This document shows positions 1 to 9,163 of a DNA stretch of 64,000 bases, piece after piece (position 1 is the first letter of the stretch; every line of letters begins with the position of its first letter). Where the stretch lies: positions 52,303 through 116,302 of the forward strand of contig NZ_FZNW01000017.1 in assembly GCF_900188115.1 (NCBI RefSeq), in the 5' to 3' direction. Below the pieces are notes generated by a model. It did not search any database, was not told where the DNA came from, and saw only the letters and a list, made by a program, of their open reading frames with translations. This stretch comes from Haloechinothrix alba. Its GTDB lineage: Bacteria; Actinomycetota; Actinomycetes; Mycobacteriales; Pseudonocardiaceae. A program made the position numbers and the translations under genes.

Positions 1-41
1 TGACGACAAGCACGTACCGGATCTCCGGGCTCGACCGGTGA
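1..41 (+). CDS. Possible C-terminal tail of an upstream gene (partial)
   Basis: Frame 3 is open from the left edge and ends at a TGA at 39-41, ten bases before the next gene. Only about 12 codons are visible (ending ISGLDR), so no family can be named. The close spacing to the DUF421 gene would fit an operon. The reading frame may equally be chance. Confidence 0.25.
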   Translation, partial: TTSTYRISGLDR

Positions 42-50
42 GGAGAGTTC

Positions 51-623
51 ATGTTCCCCGAAGACCTCGGCAGTTCGTTCGAGCCGCTCGCGGTTGTCGC
101 GGTGAGTTCGCTCGCGATCTACCTGGCGCTGATCGCGTACTCACGCCTGGCCGGATTGCGCTCCTTCGCCCAGATGACCAACTTCGACCTCGCCGCCACG
201 GTGGCGTTCGGCTCGATCACCGCGACCACGGCGGTGAGCACGAACACGTCCCTGTTGCAGGGGTTGCTCGCTCTCGGTGTGCTGTTCGCCGTGCAGGCAC
301 TGATCGCGCGGATGCGCAGGTACCGCCCGGTCGAACACGCGGTGGACAACCGGCCCATGTTGCTGATGTGCGGCTCCGAGGTCCTTGCGCACAACCTGGC
401 GAAGGCCCAGATGACCCGCGACGACCTGAACTCGAAACTGCGCCTCGCCGGTGTGACACGGGTCGAGCAGGTGCGAGCGGTGGTTCTGGAAGCCACCGGG
501 GAGGTCTCGGTGCTGACCGAGGTCCCGGACGGCCGCACACTGGAGCCCGAGCTGTTCGCCGGAATCGCGGGCGAGGAGTGGCTGACCTCCACCGGAGGGC
601 CCGCAAACAGCGACAGCGCGTAA
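51..623 (+). CDS. DUF421 / YetF-family membrane protein
   Basis: 190-residue membrane protein of the DUF421 (YetF-like) family. The N-terminal third has three hydrophobic helices (about 12-30, 45-60, 66-85) around the family-typical segment RLAGLRSFAQMTNFDLA. A soluble C-terminal domain follows, containing NRPMLLMCGSEV and a conserved acidic/hydrophobic beta unit. The function of the family is not established. A GAGGAG Shine-Dalgarno lies 6 bases before the ATG. The following FNT-type gene starts 52 bases after the stop, so the two may be co-transcribed. Length is slightly short but normal for three-helix members. Confidence 0.85.
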   Translation: MFPEDLGSSFEPLAVVAVSSLAIYLALIAYSRLAGLRSFAQMTNFDLAATVAFGSITATTAVSTNTSLLQGLLALGVLFAVQALIARMRRYRPVEHAVDNRPMLLMCGSEVLAHNLAKAQMTRDDLNSKLRLAGVTRVEQVRAVVLEATGEVSVLTEVPDGRTLEPELFAGIAGEEWLTSTGGPANSDSA

Positions 624-674
624 GCGACCCGAGCGGGAGGAGCAACCTTCCATGACCGCTGTAAGGACCACACG

Positions 675-1556
675 ATGACCGAACGAGAAACCCCAGGCAA
701 CGGGGCCGGGGCCGAAGGCGCAGGCGGCGGTCCCGATGTCGACACCAAGGGACGGCACGCGCACATACGAGACGACGAGGTCGAGGGCCTGCTCGATCAC
801 ATCGTGCGGCGAGGCCGTCCCCGATTGTTCCGCTCTGTCCTGGAACTGCTGGCCAGCGGGATCATAGCGGGGATCGAGATCGCGCTCGGCGTGCTCGCGT
901 ACCTGGCCGTCAAGGAAGCCACCGGTAGTCCCCTACTGGCGGGCATCGCCTTCGGCGTCGGCTTCGTCATCCTGCTGCTCGGCAACAGCGAACTGTTCAC
1001 CGAAGGCTTCCTGGTGCCCGTCACCGTCGTCGCGGCCAAGGAGGCCACGTGGTGGCGGTTGGTCAAGTTCTGGCTGGTGACACTGGTCGGCAACCTCATC
1101 GGTGCCTGGGGCATGATGTGGTTGCTGATGATCGGGTTCCCGGATCTGCGGCACACGGCGATCGATACCGGGAGCACGTTCGCCGAGGCCGCACTGACGC
1201 CGGAAACGTTCGTACTGTCCATTCTCGCCGGCAGCACGATGACACTGCTCACGCGCATGCGTATGGGCACGATCAACGACGTCGCCCGGATCCTCGCTTC
1301 ATTCGTCATCGGCTTCATCGTCGCGGGCATGGAGATGTTCCACGTCATCCTCGATACGTTGTTCATCTTCGGCGGCATCCATGCGGGAGCGGAGTACGAC
1401 TACGGTGCGTGGATCGCATTCTTCGGTTGGTGCACGCTCGGCAACATCATCGGTGGGCTGGTGCTGACCACCTTCATGCGGTTGATCCGCAGCCACGAAC
1501 GTCTCCTGGAATGGCGCCGCAAGGAACGCCCGGAGCCCGTGCGGACCAACCCGTAA
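675..1556 (+). CDS. Formate/nitrite transporter (FNT) family channel, YfdC-like
   Basis: 293-residue polytopic membrane protein with six predicted helices between residues about 55 and 275. The FNT signature region LGNSELFTEGFLVPVTVV is present, as is the second half-repeat (FVIGFIVAGMEMFHVILD). The charged N-terminus of about 50 residues is cytoplasmic. FNT proteins conduct small monovalent anions such as formate, nitrite or hydrosulfide, but the YfdC-like branch seen here has no proven substrate. AAGGA lies 8 bases before the ATG. It follows the DUF421 gene in the same direction. Confidence 0.9.
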   Translation: MTERETPGNGAGAEGAGGGPDVDTKGRHAHIRDDEVEGLLDHIVRRGRPRLFRSVLELLASGIIAGIEIALGVLAYLAVKEATGSPLLAGIAFGVGFVILLLGNSELFTEGFLVPVTVVAAKEATWWRLVKFWLVTLVGNLIGAWGMMWLLMIGFPDLRHTAIDTGSTFAEAALTPETFVLSILAGSTMTLLTRMRMGTINDVARILASFVIGFIVAGMEMFHVILDTLFIFGGIHAGAEYDYGAWIAFFGWCTLGNIIGGLVLTTFMRLIRSHERLLEWRRKERPEPVRTNP

Positions 1557-1725
1557 GCCCGGGCGTACCGGCGACGAGTGTGCCCGATACGGGCCGGTTC
1601 GCTACCGGACCGACGTGATCAACCGGTCCACGGACGGCGCCTGCCGTCGTGAACGCCGGTACCGTGGGTCCGGTGCAGCGACCGTCACGCGCGGCCCATG
1701 ACGCTGAACCCGGAAGGTGCTTGTG

Positions 1726-2337
1726 ATGAGCGTCGAGTTCCTGCTGACCTCCCTTGTCGTGGTGGCCGTCCCGGGCGCGGGCGTGCTCTACACGCTCGCT
1801 GCAGGCCTCTCACGCGGAGGTGGCACGAGCGTGATCGCGGCGGTGGGTTGCACGCTGGGTATCGTGCCGCACATGGTCGCTGCCCTCACCGGTCTGGCGG
1901 CGTTGCTGCATGCCAGCGCGGTGGCGTTCCAGGTGGTGAAGTACCTGGGCGTGGCCTACCTGCTGTACATGGCGTGGTCGATGTGGAAGGCGAAAGGGAC
2001 GCTCACGGTGGACACTGAGACCGCTCCCCGCTCGGCGGTCAAGGTGATCATCTCGGGAATCTTGATCAACATCCTCAACCCGAAGCTCGCCCTGTTCTTC
2101 CTTGCCTTCCTGCCACAGTTCATCAGCCCCACCGAGCCGCACGAACTGCTGCGCATGGCGGAGCTGAGCAGCATGTTCATGCTGCTGACATTCGTGGTCT
2201 TCGTCGCGTACGGGCTGGCCGCTGCCGTGGTGCGGTCGTGGGTGATCTCCCGTCCCCGCGTGATGACCTGGATACGCCGCAGCTTCGCGGGTGTGTTCGT
2301 CGGTCTGTGCGCCCGCCTGGCGTTCGCCGATCGGTGA
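1726..2337 (+). CDS. LysE/RhtB-family amino-acid exporter
   Basis: 203-residue inner-membrane exporter of the LysE/RhtB family. It has the family N-terminus (small hydrophobic helix, then PGAGVLYTLAAGLSRGGG), the KYLGVAYLLYMAWSMWK helix and the ILINILNPKLALFFLAFLPQF motif. Such proteins export amino acids or related small molecules; the substrate cannot be read from sequence. I chose the ATG at 1726 over an in-frame GTG at 1717 because GGAAGG at 1712-1717 is then spaced 8 bases away. It is separated from the FNT gene by about 170 bases, so it probably has its own promoter. Confidence 0.85.
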   Translation: MSVEFLLTSLVVVAVPGAGVLYTLAAGLSRGGGTSVIAAVGCTLGIVPHMVAALTGLAALLHASAVAFQVVKYLGVAYLLYMAWSMWKAKGTLTVDTETAPRSAVKVIISGILINILNPKLALFFLAFLPQFISPTEPHELLRMAELSSMFMLLTFVVFVAYGLAAAVVRSWVISRPRVMTWIRRSFAGVFVGLCARLAFADR

Positions 2338-2353
2338 AGGTTCGGCCGCCGGC

Positions 2354-2408
2354 CCGGCACCGTTCACCGCGTACGTGCAGTCGTGCCGGTGATGACCCGG
2401 ACCCCGGG
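2354..2408. terminator. Possible bidirectional terminator between convergent genes
   Basis: The 73-base gap between the convergent exporter and histidine-kinase genes holds two inverted repeats. CCGGCAC (2354-2360) pairs with GTGCCGG (2383-2389), and CCCGG (2396-2400) pairs with CCGGG (2404-2408) around a 3-base loop. There is no U-tract, as is common in actinobacterial terminators. Confidence 0.35.
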
Positions 2409-2410
2409 CA

Positions 2411-3601
2411 TCACGGCGTCACCGGCAACCGCACCACCACGGTCGCGCCCTGGCCGGGTTCGATCCTGATCGAGCCGCCGTGGGCCTCCACCAGTTCGCG
2501 GGCGATCGCGAGGCCGAGCCCGGCGCCGCCGGAGCTTCGTTCCCGTGCGGAGTCGCCGCGCTCGAACATGTCGAATGCCCGTTCAGCGAGGTCGGCCGTG
2601 AAGCCGGGTCCGCTGTCCGCCACGGTCAGCACCCCCTGCGAGTCCTCAGCCGTCACCGACACCCGGACCACACCCGCCTCCGGGCTGTGCCGTACCGCGT
2701 TGTCCAGGAGGTTACGCAGCACCCGGTCGATCGCCTGCGGGTCTCCGGTGGTCCGCACCGAGTCCACAGCCGCCAGCTCGACGGTGACGTCGGAGCGCGC
2801 GGCCAGCGGGGCCACCCCCTCCACGGCGCCCTCCGCGATCTCGGGGAGATCGAGCGCCATGCGGTCGAGACGCATGTCGCCTGCCTCCAGCCGCGTCAGC
2901 ATGAACAGGTCGTCGACCATGCTGCGCAGCAGCTCGACGTCGGCGGCCATGGCACGGAGGTACCGGTCGGGCTCGGCCGCCACACCGTCCTGGATCGCCT
3001 CCACCGCGGCACGCAGGCTCGCCAGCGGTGTACGCAGGTCATGCCCCACCGAGGCCAGCAGCCGCCGCCGCGCCTCCTCACCGCGGGCACGGTCCCGCTC
3101 GTAGCTCGCCAGCTGGTCGACCATCCTGTCGACCGACGCCGCGACCTCACCGACCTCGTCACGGCGATCGATGCCGGTGCGCATCGTCAGATCCCCGCCT
3201 GCGACGCGCCCGGCCGTATCGGCCAGCTCGCGCAGATCCCTGGTCAACGACCCGGTGACCGCGATGGCAAGCAACACTCCCAGCCCGGTACCGAGGGCGA
3301 GCGCGGCCAGCACCAGACGCATGTCGGCAGGGTCGAGGAGCATCGCCCTGGCAGAGGCAGCCACCACGACACCGGCGCTGACCACGGCGGCGACCGCTAC
3401 GGCGAGAACCGTCCAGCGCAGCGACGGCAACCGGCGATGCACCCTGGTCAGCCACCAGCCGAACGGTACGGCCAGCAGCGCCACCGCGGCGAACACCCCG
3501 TAGAGCGTGACCCGCTCGCTCGTCGTGGGCCGCATCGCCGCCTCTCCAACGCCGAGCGCGAGACCGGTGGCGACGGCGGCGAACGCGGCGAGCACCCTCA
3601 C
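2411..3601 (-). CDS. Sensor histidine kinase (HAMP, HisKA, HATPase)
   Basis: 396-residue two-component sensor. Three to four hydrophobic segments lie at about 1-20, 33-52, 63-85 and 97-118, then a HAMP linker (about 119-170), a HisKA dimerisation domain with the phospho-acceptor His187 in SVGHDLRTPLASL, and an HATPase_c domain with N (RNLLDNAVRHS), G1 (DSGPGF) and G2 (GGAGLGLAI) boxes. The start is a GTG whose last two bases overlap the TGA of the upstream response regulator (GTGA), so translation is probably coupled. There is no large periplasmic loop, so it may sense membrane or intracellular signals. Confidence 0.9.
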   Translation of the reverse strand: MRVLAAFAAVATGLALGVGEAAMRPTTSERVTLYGVFAAVALLAVPFGWWLTRVHRRLPSLRWTVLAVAVAAVVSAGVVVAASARAMLLDPADMRLVLAALALGTGLGVLLAIAVTGSLTRDLRELADTAGRVAGGDLTMRTGIDRRDEVGEVAASVDRMVDQLASYERDRARGEEARRRLLASVGHDLRTPLASLRAAVEAIQDGVAAEPDRYLRAMAADVELLRSMVDDLFMLTRLEAGDMRLDRMALDLPEIAEGAVEGVAPLAARSDVTVELAAVDSVRTTGDPQAIDRVLRNLLDNAVRHSPEAGVVRVSVTAEDSQGVLTVADSGPGFTADLAERAFDMFERGDSARERSSGGAGLGLAIARELVEAHGGSIRIEPGQGATVVVRLPVTP

Positions 3602-4311
3602 GGTTCGAATCGGTACCCCACGCCTCGGACGGTGACCAGCCGCGCCGGGCGGCTCGGGTCGGGTTCGATCTTCTGCCGCAGGTGCCCGATGTGCACGGTG
3701 ACGGTCGCGGGGTCCTGCCACTCCGGCGCGGAGTCCCACACCTGCTCGAGCAGCTGCCTGCGGGTGAACACGCGCCGTGGCGAGCGCGCGAGAAACGCGA
3801 GCAGGTCGAACTGCCTGCGCGTCAGCTCAACGGGCGCCTCCGCCACGCGCACCTCGCGCGTGGCCTCGTCGATCACGAGCTCACCGAACCGGACGGCCCC
3901 CGGCCGGGGCTCGGTCGCGACGCGGCGCAGCACCGAGCTCACCCGAGCGGCGAGCTCGCGCGGGCTGAACGGTTTGACGACGTAGTCATCGGCGCCCATC
4001 CGCAAGCCGTCGACGCGCTCGGCCTCGTCACCCCGGGCCGTCAGAACGATGACAGGGACATCGCTGCGCGCCCGTACCTCCCGCAGCACGGTCAGGCCGT
4101 CCACAGCGGGAAGCATCAGATCGAGCACGACGAGATCGCACGGCCGGTGGTCGAGCTCGTGCAGCGCGGCGGCACCATCCGCGACCGCCACCACCGTATG
4201 CCGGTCCTGCTCCAGGTAACTGCTCACCACCTCGCGCACCATCGGCTCGTCGTCGACCACGAGCACGTGGGCAGCACCCACCTCAGTGCCTGTCTGACTC
4301 GCGAGGGTCAT
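3598..4311 (-). CDS. OmpR/PhoB-family response regulator
   Basis: 237 residues: receiver domain with phospho-acceptor Asp64 (VLDLMLP), the acidic DDE triad near residue 20, and Lys in DDYVVKPF. A winged-helix DNA-binding domain follows, ending VRGVGYRFEP. It is co-transcribed with the histidine kinase and overlaps it by four bases. The pair faces the lipoprotein/molybdoenzyme unit across a 228-bp divergent gap, so those genes are plausible targets; this is inference from position only. Confidence 0.93.
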   Translation of the reverse strand: MTLASQTGTEVGAAHVLVVDDEPMVREVVSSYLEQDRHTVVAVADGAAALHELDHRPCDLVVLDLMLPAVDGLTVLREVRARSDVPVIVLTARGDEAERVDGLRMGADDYVVKPFSPRELAARVSSVLRRVATEPRPGAVRFGELVIDEATREVRVAEAPVELTRRQFDLLAFLARSPRRVFTRRQLLEQVWDSAPEWQDPATVTVHIGHLRQKIEPDPSRPARLVTVRGVGYRFEP

Positions 4312-4539
4312 CTCGATCGGCTTCCTGACGAGCGCTCATCCGTGGTGTAACGCGAAGCTTGGCGCGCCGCTGCACCTCATCGTATGGGTGGGACGCGGGC
4401 GAGAACAGCGTTCGTGCGCCGCTTTCGCCAGACTTAATCATCGCTTGCGCGCCGGATTGTTCTCGTCGGGTGGACTGCTGGTGGGCAATCGCGGACACCT
4501 TCCAGGCCCGCACCGATCGACTCTCCAAGGAGGTCCACC
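4312..4539. promoter_or_regulatory. Divergent intergenic region between two-component system and lipoprotein-molybdoenzyme unit
   Basis: No gene is seen here. It must contain promoters for both directions. The rightward unit has a strong AAGGAGG ribosome site at 4527-4533, six bases before a GTG start. I could not identify convincing -35/-10 boxes or a direct-repeat response-regulator site by eye. Confidence 0.4.
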
Positions 4540-4791
4540 GTGACGGTTCGCACCAAGCTCGTAACGTCGTTGCTCGCGGGGCTGCTCGCCACCGGCGTCG
4601 GCGCCTGCGACGACACCACTGAAGGCAACGGCGATGAGATGGACGATGGCGGCACCGGGAACAGCGAGATGACCGAGGACATGAACGACGAGATGGAGGA
4701 CGATGGCACCAGCGGCGACGACATGAACGACGAGGACATGAACGACGGCGAGATGAACGGCGAGGACGAGATGGAGGAGGACGGCGGGTGA
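4540..4791 (+). CDS. Small acidic, Met-rich lipoprotein
   Basis: 83 residues. The first 22 form a lipoprotein signal (basic MTVRTK, hydrophobic core, lipobox VGAC with Cys23). The mature part, about 60 residues, is low complexity and made almost only of Asp, Glu, Met, Asn, Gly and Thr, with Met set in repeated (E/D)M(N/E/D) units. No domain is recognised. A disordered, membrane-tethered polyanion with spaced methionines could bind metal ions (methionine favours copper) or coat the surface; this is inference. Its GTG has an excellent ribosome site. Its TGA overlaps the GTG of the next gene (GTGA), tying it to the molybdoenzyme. Confidence 0.8.
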   Translation: MTVRTKLVTSLLAGLLATGVGACDDTTEGNGDEMDDGGTGNSEMTEDMNDEMEDDGTSGDDMNDEDMNDGEMNGEDEMEEDGG

Positions 4792-6380
4792 GCCCCGTGC
4801 TGACTTCCCGGGCCGGCACGCGCACGATCCCGGCGACCGCCGGGATCGTGGCGACCGGTCTCGCCGTCGGCGTCGCCGAGCTCGCAGCGGGGCTGCTGCC
4901 CGGTGGTGCCTCACCGTTCGTCGCCGTCGCGGAGCGGATCATCGAGCTGACGCCCGGCCCTGCCGTCGAGCTGGCGATCAGCGTGTTCGGCGGCGCCAAC
5001 CGGCTGGTTCTGTTGCTGTGCATGGCGGTGGGACTGCTCACCGCGGGGGCGCTGGTCGGTATCGGTGCGGCAGCACGCCGGTGGTTCGGCCCGGCGGCGC
5101 TCGGGGCCATCGCCGCACTCGGCATCGCCTCCGGACTCGCCACCCCGGCCCTGCCTGTCCTCGTCGCCGTCGCCGCACCCGCCGCTGGCTGGGGCCTCGG
5201 TGCCGGTCTCCTGCAGGTGCTGCTCGGACGGCGCGCGGCAGGTCGCGCGGGGGCCGGCGAGCACGCCGATGACCTGCCGGACGAGGATCGGGCCCACCGG
5301 GACGAGCCGGAGCGGCCGCGCCGCTCCTTCCTCGCCGTAGCCGGTGCGGGAGCCGTACTGGCCGCGGCGAGCGCAGGCGGCGGCCGGTACCTGCAACTGC
5401 GCGATGCGGCGCGGCGCGCCCGCACGAACATCCGGCTTGCCCGACCGGCCACGCCGCTCCCGCCGCCGCCGGGTACCGCGTCCTTCGACATCGACGGCCT
5501 GGCGAGCCTGGTCACCCCGAACGAGGACTTCTACCGCATCGACACGGCCTTCACCGTGCCGCGCCTCGATCCCGACAGCCACGCGGTGCGGGTCACCGGG
5601 ATGGTCGACACGCCCCTCGAGATCGGCTACCGCGAGCTGGTCCGAGCTGCCGACACCGAAGCGGACGTCACGCTGGCGTGCGTGTCCAACCAGGTCGGCG
5701 GGAGTCTCGTCGGCAACGCCCGCTGGCAGGGCGTTCCCCTGGCCGAGGTGCTCGATCGTGCCGGTGTGCACCCCGGGGCGACCCAGATCGTCGGTCGCGC
5801 AACGGACGGTTGGACCGGTGGGTTCCCCGTCGAGGCCGCCTATGACGGGAGGCCCGCGCTGATCGCTGTCGGGATGAACGGCGAACCGCTTCCCGAGGAA
5901 CACGGGTTCCCCGCGCGGCTCGTCATCGCGGGGCTGTACGGGTATGTATCCGACACCAAGTGGCTGGCCGAGATCGAGCTAACGACGTTCGAGGCCTACG
6001 ACGCCTACTGGATCCCACGTGGGTGGGCCGAGCGCGCTCCTATCAAGACCCAGTCCCGCATCGATGTGCCGCGCGAGGGCGCCGAGGTGAACGCAGGACC
6101 CGTGACTGTCGCCGGGGTCGCGTGGGCCGGTGTCCGGGGGGTCGAGACCGTCGAGATCGCCGTCGACGGCGGCGACTGGCGCGAGGCGCGCCTGGCAGGC
6201 GAGCTCGCCCGCACCACCTGGCGCCAGTGGGCGTACGAGTGGGACGCCACCCCGGGCCAGCACCGCATCCAGGTACGCGCCACCGACGGCACAGGCCGGA
6301 CGCAAACCGGCGAGCGAAGCGGCACCCTCCCCGACGGGGCGACCGGACACCACACCATCGAGGTGACTGTGGCGGGGTAG
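4788..6380 (+). CDS. Membrane-anchored sulfite-oxidase-family molybdopterin oxidoreductase
   Basis: 530 residues. Residues 1-145 hold about four transmembrane helices, then an acidic loop and a further hydrophobic segment (about 181-198, after RRSF) that puts the catalytic part outside. Residues about 230-420 are the oxidoreductase molybdopterin-binding domain; the likely molybdenum ligand is Cys298 in LACVSNQVGG. Residues about 425-530 are a Mo-co dimerisation, Ig-like domain (WRQWAYEWDA). The family oxidises sulfite or reduces sulfoxides; the physiological substrate of these actinobacterial membrane forms is unknown. The GTG start overlaps the lipoprotein stop. It is convergent with the sulfotransferase gene. 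Confidence 0.88.
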   Translation: MSPVLTSRAGTRTIPATAGIVATGLAVGVAELAAGLLPGGASPFVAVAERIIELTPGPAVELAISVFGGANRLVLLLCMAVGLLTAGALVGIGAAARRWFGPAALGAIAALGIASGLATPALPVLVAVAAPAAGWGLGAGLLQVLLGRRAAGRAGAGEHADDLPDEDRAHRDEPERPRRSFLAVAGAGAVLAAASAGGGRYLQLRDAARRARTNIRLARPATPLPPPPGTASFDIDGLASLVTPNEDFYRIDTAFTVPRLDPDSHAVRVTGMVDTPLEIGYRELVRAADTEADVTLACVSNQVGGSLVGNARWQGVPLAEVLDRAGVHPGATQIVGRATDGWTGGFPVEAAYDGRPALIAVGMNGEPLPEEHGFPARLVIAGLYGYVSDTKWLAEIELTTFEAYDAYWIPRGWAERAPIKTQSRIDVPREGAEVNAGPVTVAGVAWAGVRGVETVEIAVDGGDWREARLAGELARTTWRQWAYEWDATPGQHRIQVRATDGTGRTQTGERSGTLPDGATGHHTIEVTVAG

Positions 6381-6474
6381 GCAGTGTCGTACCAGGCGGG
6401 GACGTCAATATCGCGGTCGTGGCGCGGTGCCGAGGAGCGTTCCCGTGTCCGGGCCACGCTGCCAGCCGGACCGG

Positions 6475-7536
6475 TCAGCGGCATTGCCCGCTGGTCAGCC
6501 GCGCCGCCACGGGCTGGCGGTGGGTGAAGCGCAGCTTGAGTTCCTTCATCTGGCGTCGCCATGCCAACTTGGCCCGTTCGAGGCGTCGTTGGCGAAGCGC
6601 ACGGTACATCTCGACGGTGGGGCGGGCGCCGCCCGCCGCCGGTTCGTAGCCGTACCGCTGCAGTCTCTTGCCCGCGGCGTACTCGATGAGGGCGATCTCC
6701 TCCCCGCTGAGTTCTTGTTCCCAGCGTCGGCTCGTGTCCGCGCTGACGGGCTGGTGCAGCTTCCAGTGATACGTGCTCGATTCGGGTATGTCGTTGTGCT
6801 CGTGGTACGACAACGCTTCCGCGATGCCGTCCTCGGACAGCTGGAGGAACGAGCACACGTTCGTGAGTGTCTCCTCCGGCCGGCTCACCAGGTCCTCGTA
6901 GCGGATCTCCAGCAACTGATCGCGGGCCAGCCGCCTGCGCCACGCGTCGGCCGCACGTTGCGAACGCTCCCATAGCTCGGCAACGGGGACGACGTCGCCC
7001 CCGTACCAGTCCAGCCTGCGCATGGACGCGACCGCGGCTCGCGGGTCCCGGACGATGTTGACGAACTGGGCATCGGGAAACATCGCGAAGATCGCATCGA
7101 GATACTGGACGTACATCGGGCGTTTGTCGCCCCAGCGCTGCTTGCCCTGCTGTTCGGCATACATCAGGAAGCAGGTGCCGAGCAACGAGCCCACCGTCGG
7201 TGGCGCGGCGACGAGCCGATCGATGGCGCGCTGCGGTTCGACGCCGACCCGGCCCGGCCGGGTGGCCTTACGGGTGAAGATCCAGCGCGCCAGCTTTCTG
7301 CGATTGCGCTCGGCACCGAGATCGCCGAATCGTTCCCGGCGCCGCCACGTCTCCAGCAGGAACCGGCTCTCCCGTGGCATCGCCAGCTCGGGGTGGTTGT
7401 TCAGCATCGTCCGGAGCAGCGTCGTGCCGGATCGCGGGCACCCTCCGACGAACACCGGTCGGTCGGGCGCGCCGGCGAACGGCGACAGAGCTTCCGAGGT
7501 CATTTCGCCGGCGTGACTTCCAGTCGTCGCAGACAC
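6475..7536 (-). CDS. Sulfotransferase-family protein
   Basis: About 353 residues. The 5'-phosphosulfate-binding loop GGCPRSGTTLLRTML lies near the N-terminus and the 3'-phosphate region is FVNIVRDPRAAVASM; a (K/R)WGDK-type segment (WGDKRPMYV) lies between. These proteins transfer sulfate from PAPS to hydroxyl or amino groups of lipids, sugars or small molecules; the acceptor is unknown. An in-frame GTG lies six bases upstream, but AGGAGG is better spaced (7 bases) for the GTG at 7536. A short inverted repeat (CAGCGG/CCGCTG, 6476-6493) overlaps the 3' end. Confidence 0.87.
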   Translation of the reverse strand: MSATTGSHAGEMTSEALSPFAGAPDRPVFVGGCPRSGTTLLRTMLNNHPELAMPRESRFLLETWRRRERFGDLGAERNRRKLARWIFTRKATRPGRVGVEPQRAIDRLVAAPPTVGSLLGTCFLMYAEQQGKQRWGDKRPMYVQYLDAIFAMFPDAQFVNIVRDPRAAVASMRRLDWYGGDVVPVAELWERSQRAADAWRRRLARDQLLEIRYEDLVSRPEETLTNVCSFLQLSEDGIAEALSYHEHNDIPESSTYHWKLHQPVSADTSRRWEQELSGEEIALIEYAAGKRLQRYGYEPAAGGARPTVEMYRALRQRRLERAKLAWRRQMKELKLRFTHRQPVAARLTSGQCR

Positions 7537-7542
7537 GGCCAC

Positions 7543-7888
7543 TCCTCCTCATCACGTCATGAGGTCTGGCACGGTACACCCGGTGGCACCATCCTGCACC
7601 GTCGTGCCTGGCGCAGCCGTCTGCCGTGCGCCACCGAACCGGACGCTGTGACCATGCCTGCGGAACGCCATTGGCCGGCGTCGACCTTCGCGGTCCCGGA
7701 CGGGCCGGGCGAGCACACATCAGTCAACGGATCCCATTCCGCTCAGGCCGGTCCGAAACGCCGTCGGAGTCGCGCCGGTAGCTGCCCAGCCGCCCCTCTC
7801 AGCGGCGACCCCCGTGTGAGCGCCTCCGGCCGCAGCGCAGAATGAGGTCCCTAGGGGGTGGGCTTCCGGGGCCACGGGAGGAGGAACT
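7543..7888. other. Intergenic region, nothing recognised
   Basis: About 345 bases between the divergent sulfotransferase and PAP2 genes. Open frames here are antisense or GC-driven shadows. It presumably holds both promoters. The only clear signal is the GGAGGAGG ribosome site just before 7889. Confidence 0.5.
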
Positions 7889-9163
7889 ATGTACCGTAGC
7901 GCACGAACTGGGCGCCGGCGGCGAACGGCATGCTACCGGCCGACATGTCCCGCGCCCAGCGCGTGTGGCGTCGATGCTGCCACAGAGACCGTGCGGGGGT
8001 GTGGGCGTATGCCCGGCAGGCATACCGGGGACGGTGCCATCGGACGGCGCAGCGTGACAGCAGGCCCACTGGTGGCGCTGATCACGCTGGCCGCGGCGCT
8101 GGTGGCGACGCACGTGGCGGATGTGCCGCTGCGCGATCCCGACGGCGTCGCCAGCCGACGCCTGGTGTTCGTCGTCGGGCTCGCGCTCGGGCTGGTGGCG
8201 CTCGATGTCGTCGTCCGCGCGTCTGTCCGGTCGGCGACGAGAAGGCCGTCCCGCGCATCGATGCGCGCGGTGCTGCGCCAGCGCTGGGGCTGGTACCGCA
8301 GCGTGGCCGTGGGCGTCGCCCTTGTCAGCTTCTACGTGACATACCTGGGGTATCGCAACATCAAGAGTGTGGTTCCCCTGTTACGGCCGGGTGACCTGTT
8401 CGACGACGAGCTCGCGGAACTCGACCGTGTCCTGTTCGCCGGCCACGATCCTTTCGCGCTGTTGCACTCGATACTGGGTACCGGGCCCCAGTCACATTTC
8501 CTGTCGCTGGTGTACCTGTTCTTCCTCGCCTTCGTGCCGCTCTCGCTGGCGTGTGCGCTGGTGTTCTCACGAAACCTACGAGGTGGGCTGTTCTTTACGA
8601 CGGCCCTGTCGATCAACTGGCCGCTCGGGGCTGCGGGCTACGTCCTGCTTCCCGCGCTGGGCCCGATCTACGCGACGCCGGTCGCCTTCGCCCACCTGCC
8701 CGGATCCCACGCATCGGACCTGCAAAACGCCCTTCTCGACGAGCGCGTCACGTTCCTGCACAACCCGCAGGGTGACGGCACGGCTCAGGCGATCGCTGCG
8801 TTCCCCTCCCTGCACATCTCAATACTCTTCACGGTCGCGATGGCAGCGCACCTGCTCGGGCTGACACGAAACGTGCGGATCGCCCTGTGGGCACTCCTGG
8901 TGGCCTCGAGCGCCTCCACGATCTACCTGGGCTGGCACTATGTCATCGATGGCGTCGCAGGCGTGGCCATCGGCCTCGCAGCGCTCGGCATCGCCCGCCT
9001 GCTCACCGGCTTCGTCGGGGACACCACGGCCCGCCGCCGTCTCGGGCCGGACCACGCGTCCACTCGGGCGATACCGGGTCGGGGCACGCGTCATGCACCG
9101 GACACGCACGGGGACCGCGAGGGTCCGACGGCCTCGCGCACGGACGGATCGGTCCGGTCGTAG
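7889..9163 (+). CDS. PAP2-superfamily phosphatase / inositolphosphotransferase-like membrane protein
   Basis: 424 residues as drawn. Helices run from about residue 55 to 380. The PAP2-type catalytic motifs near the C-terminal half are FPSLHIS (core His) and [11 protein letters not shown] (second His and Asp), resembling the PAP2_3 group that includes Aur1/Ipt1-like phospholipid-head-group transferases. It probably acts on lipid phosphates at the membrane. The ATG at 7889 has a strong GGAGGAGG site, giving an unusual Arg-rich leader; an ATG at 8009 would give a more ordinary protein. The last 40 residues (after the last helix) run antisense through a decayed gene, so the C-terminus may not be the ancestral one. 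Confidence 0.75.
   Translation: MYRSARTGRRRRTACYRPTCPAPSACGVDAATETVRGCGRMPGRHTGDGAIGRRSVTAGPLVALITLAAALVATHVADVPLRDPDGVASRRLVFVVGLALGLVALDVVVRASVRSATRRPSRASMRAVLRQRWGWYRSVAVGVALVSFYVTYLGYRNIKSVVPLLRPGDLFDDELAELDRVLFAGHDPFALLHSILGTGPQSHFLSLVYLFFLAFVPLSLACALVFSRNLRGGLFFTTALSINWPLGAAGYVLLPALGPIYATPVAFAHLPGSHASDLQNALLDERVTFLHNPQGDGTAQAIAAFPSLHISILFTVAMAAHLLGLTRNVRIALWALLVASSASTIYLGWHYVIDGVAGVAIGLAALGIARLLTGFVGDTTARRRLGPDHASTRAIPGRGTRHAPDTHGDREGPTASRTDGSVRS

Noticed and set aside
2480..3985. 501-residue open frame on the plus strand
   Set aside because: It is antisense to the histidine kinase and response regulator, whose motifs are unmistakable; its composition is the His/Arg/Gly-rich pattern of GC-driven shadow frames.
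4283..5515. 410-residue minus-strand frame
   Set aside because: Antisense to the lipoprotein and molybdoenzyme; Ser/Arg/Pro-rich, no domain.
6475..6493. Inverted repeat CAGCGG/CCGCTG as terminator
   Set aside because: It overlaps the last codons of the sulfotransferase gene, is only 6 bp, and has no U-tract; too weak to list as a feature.
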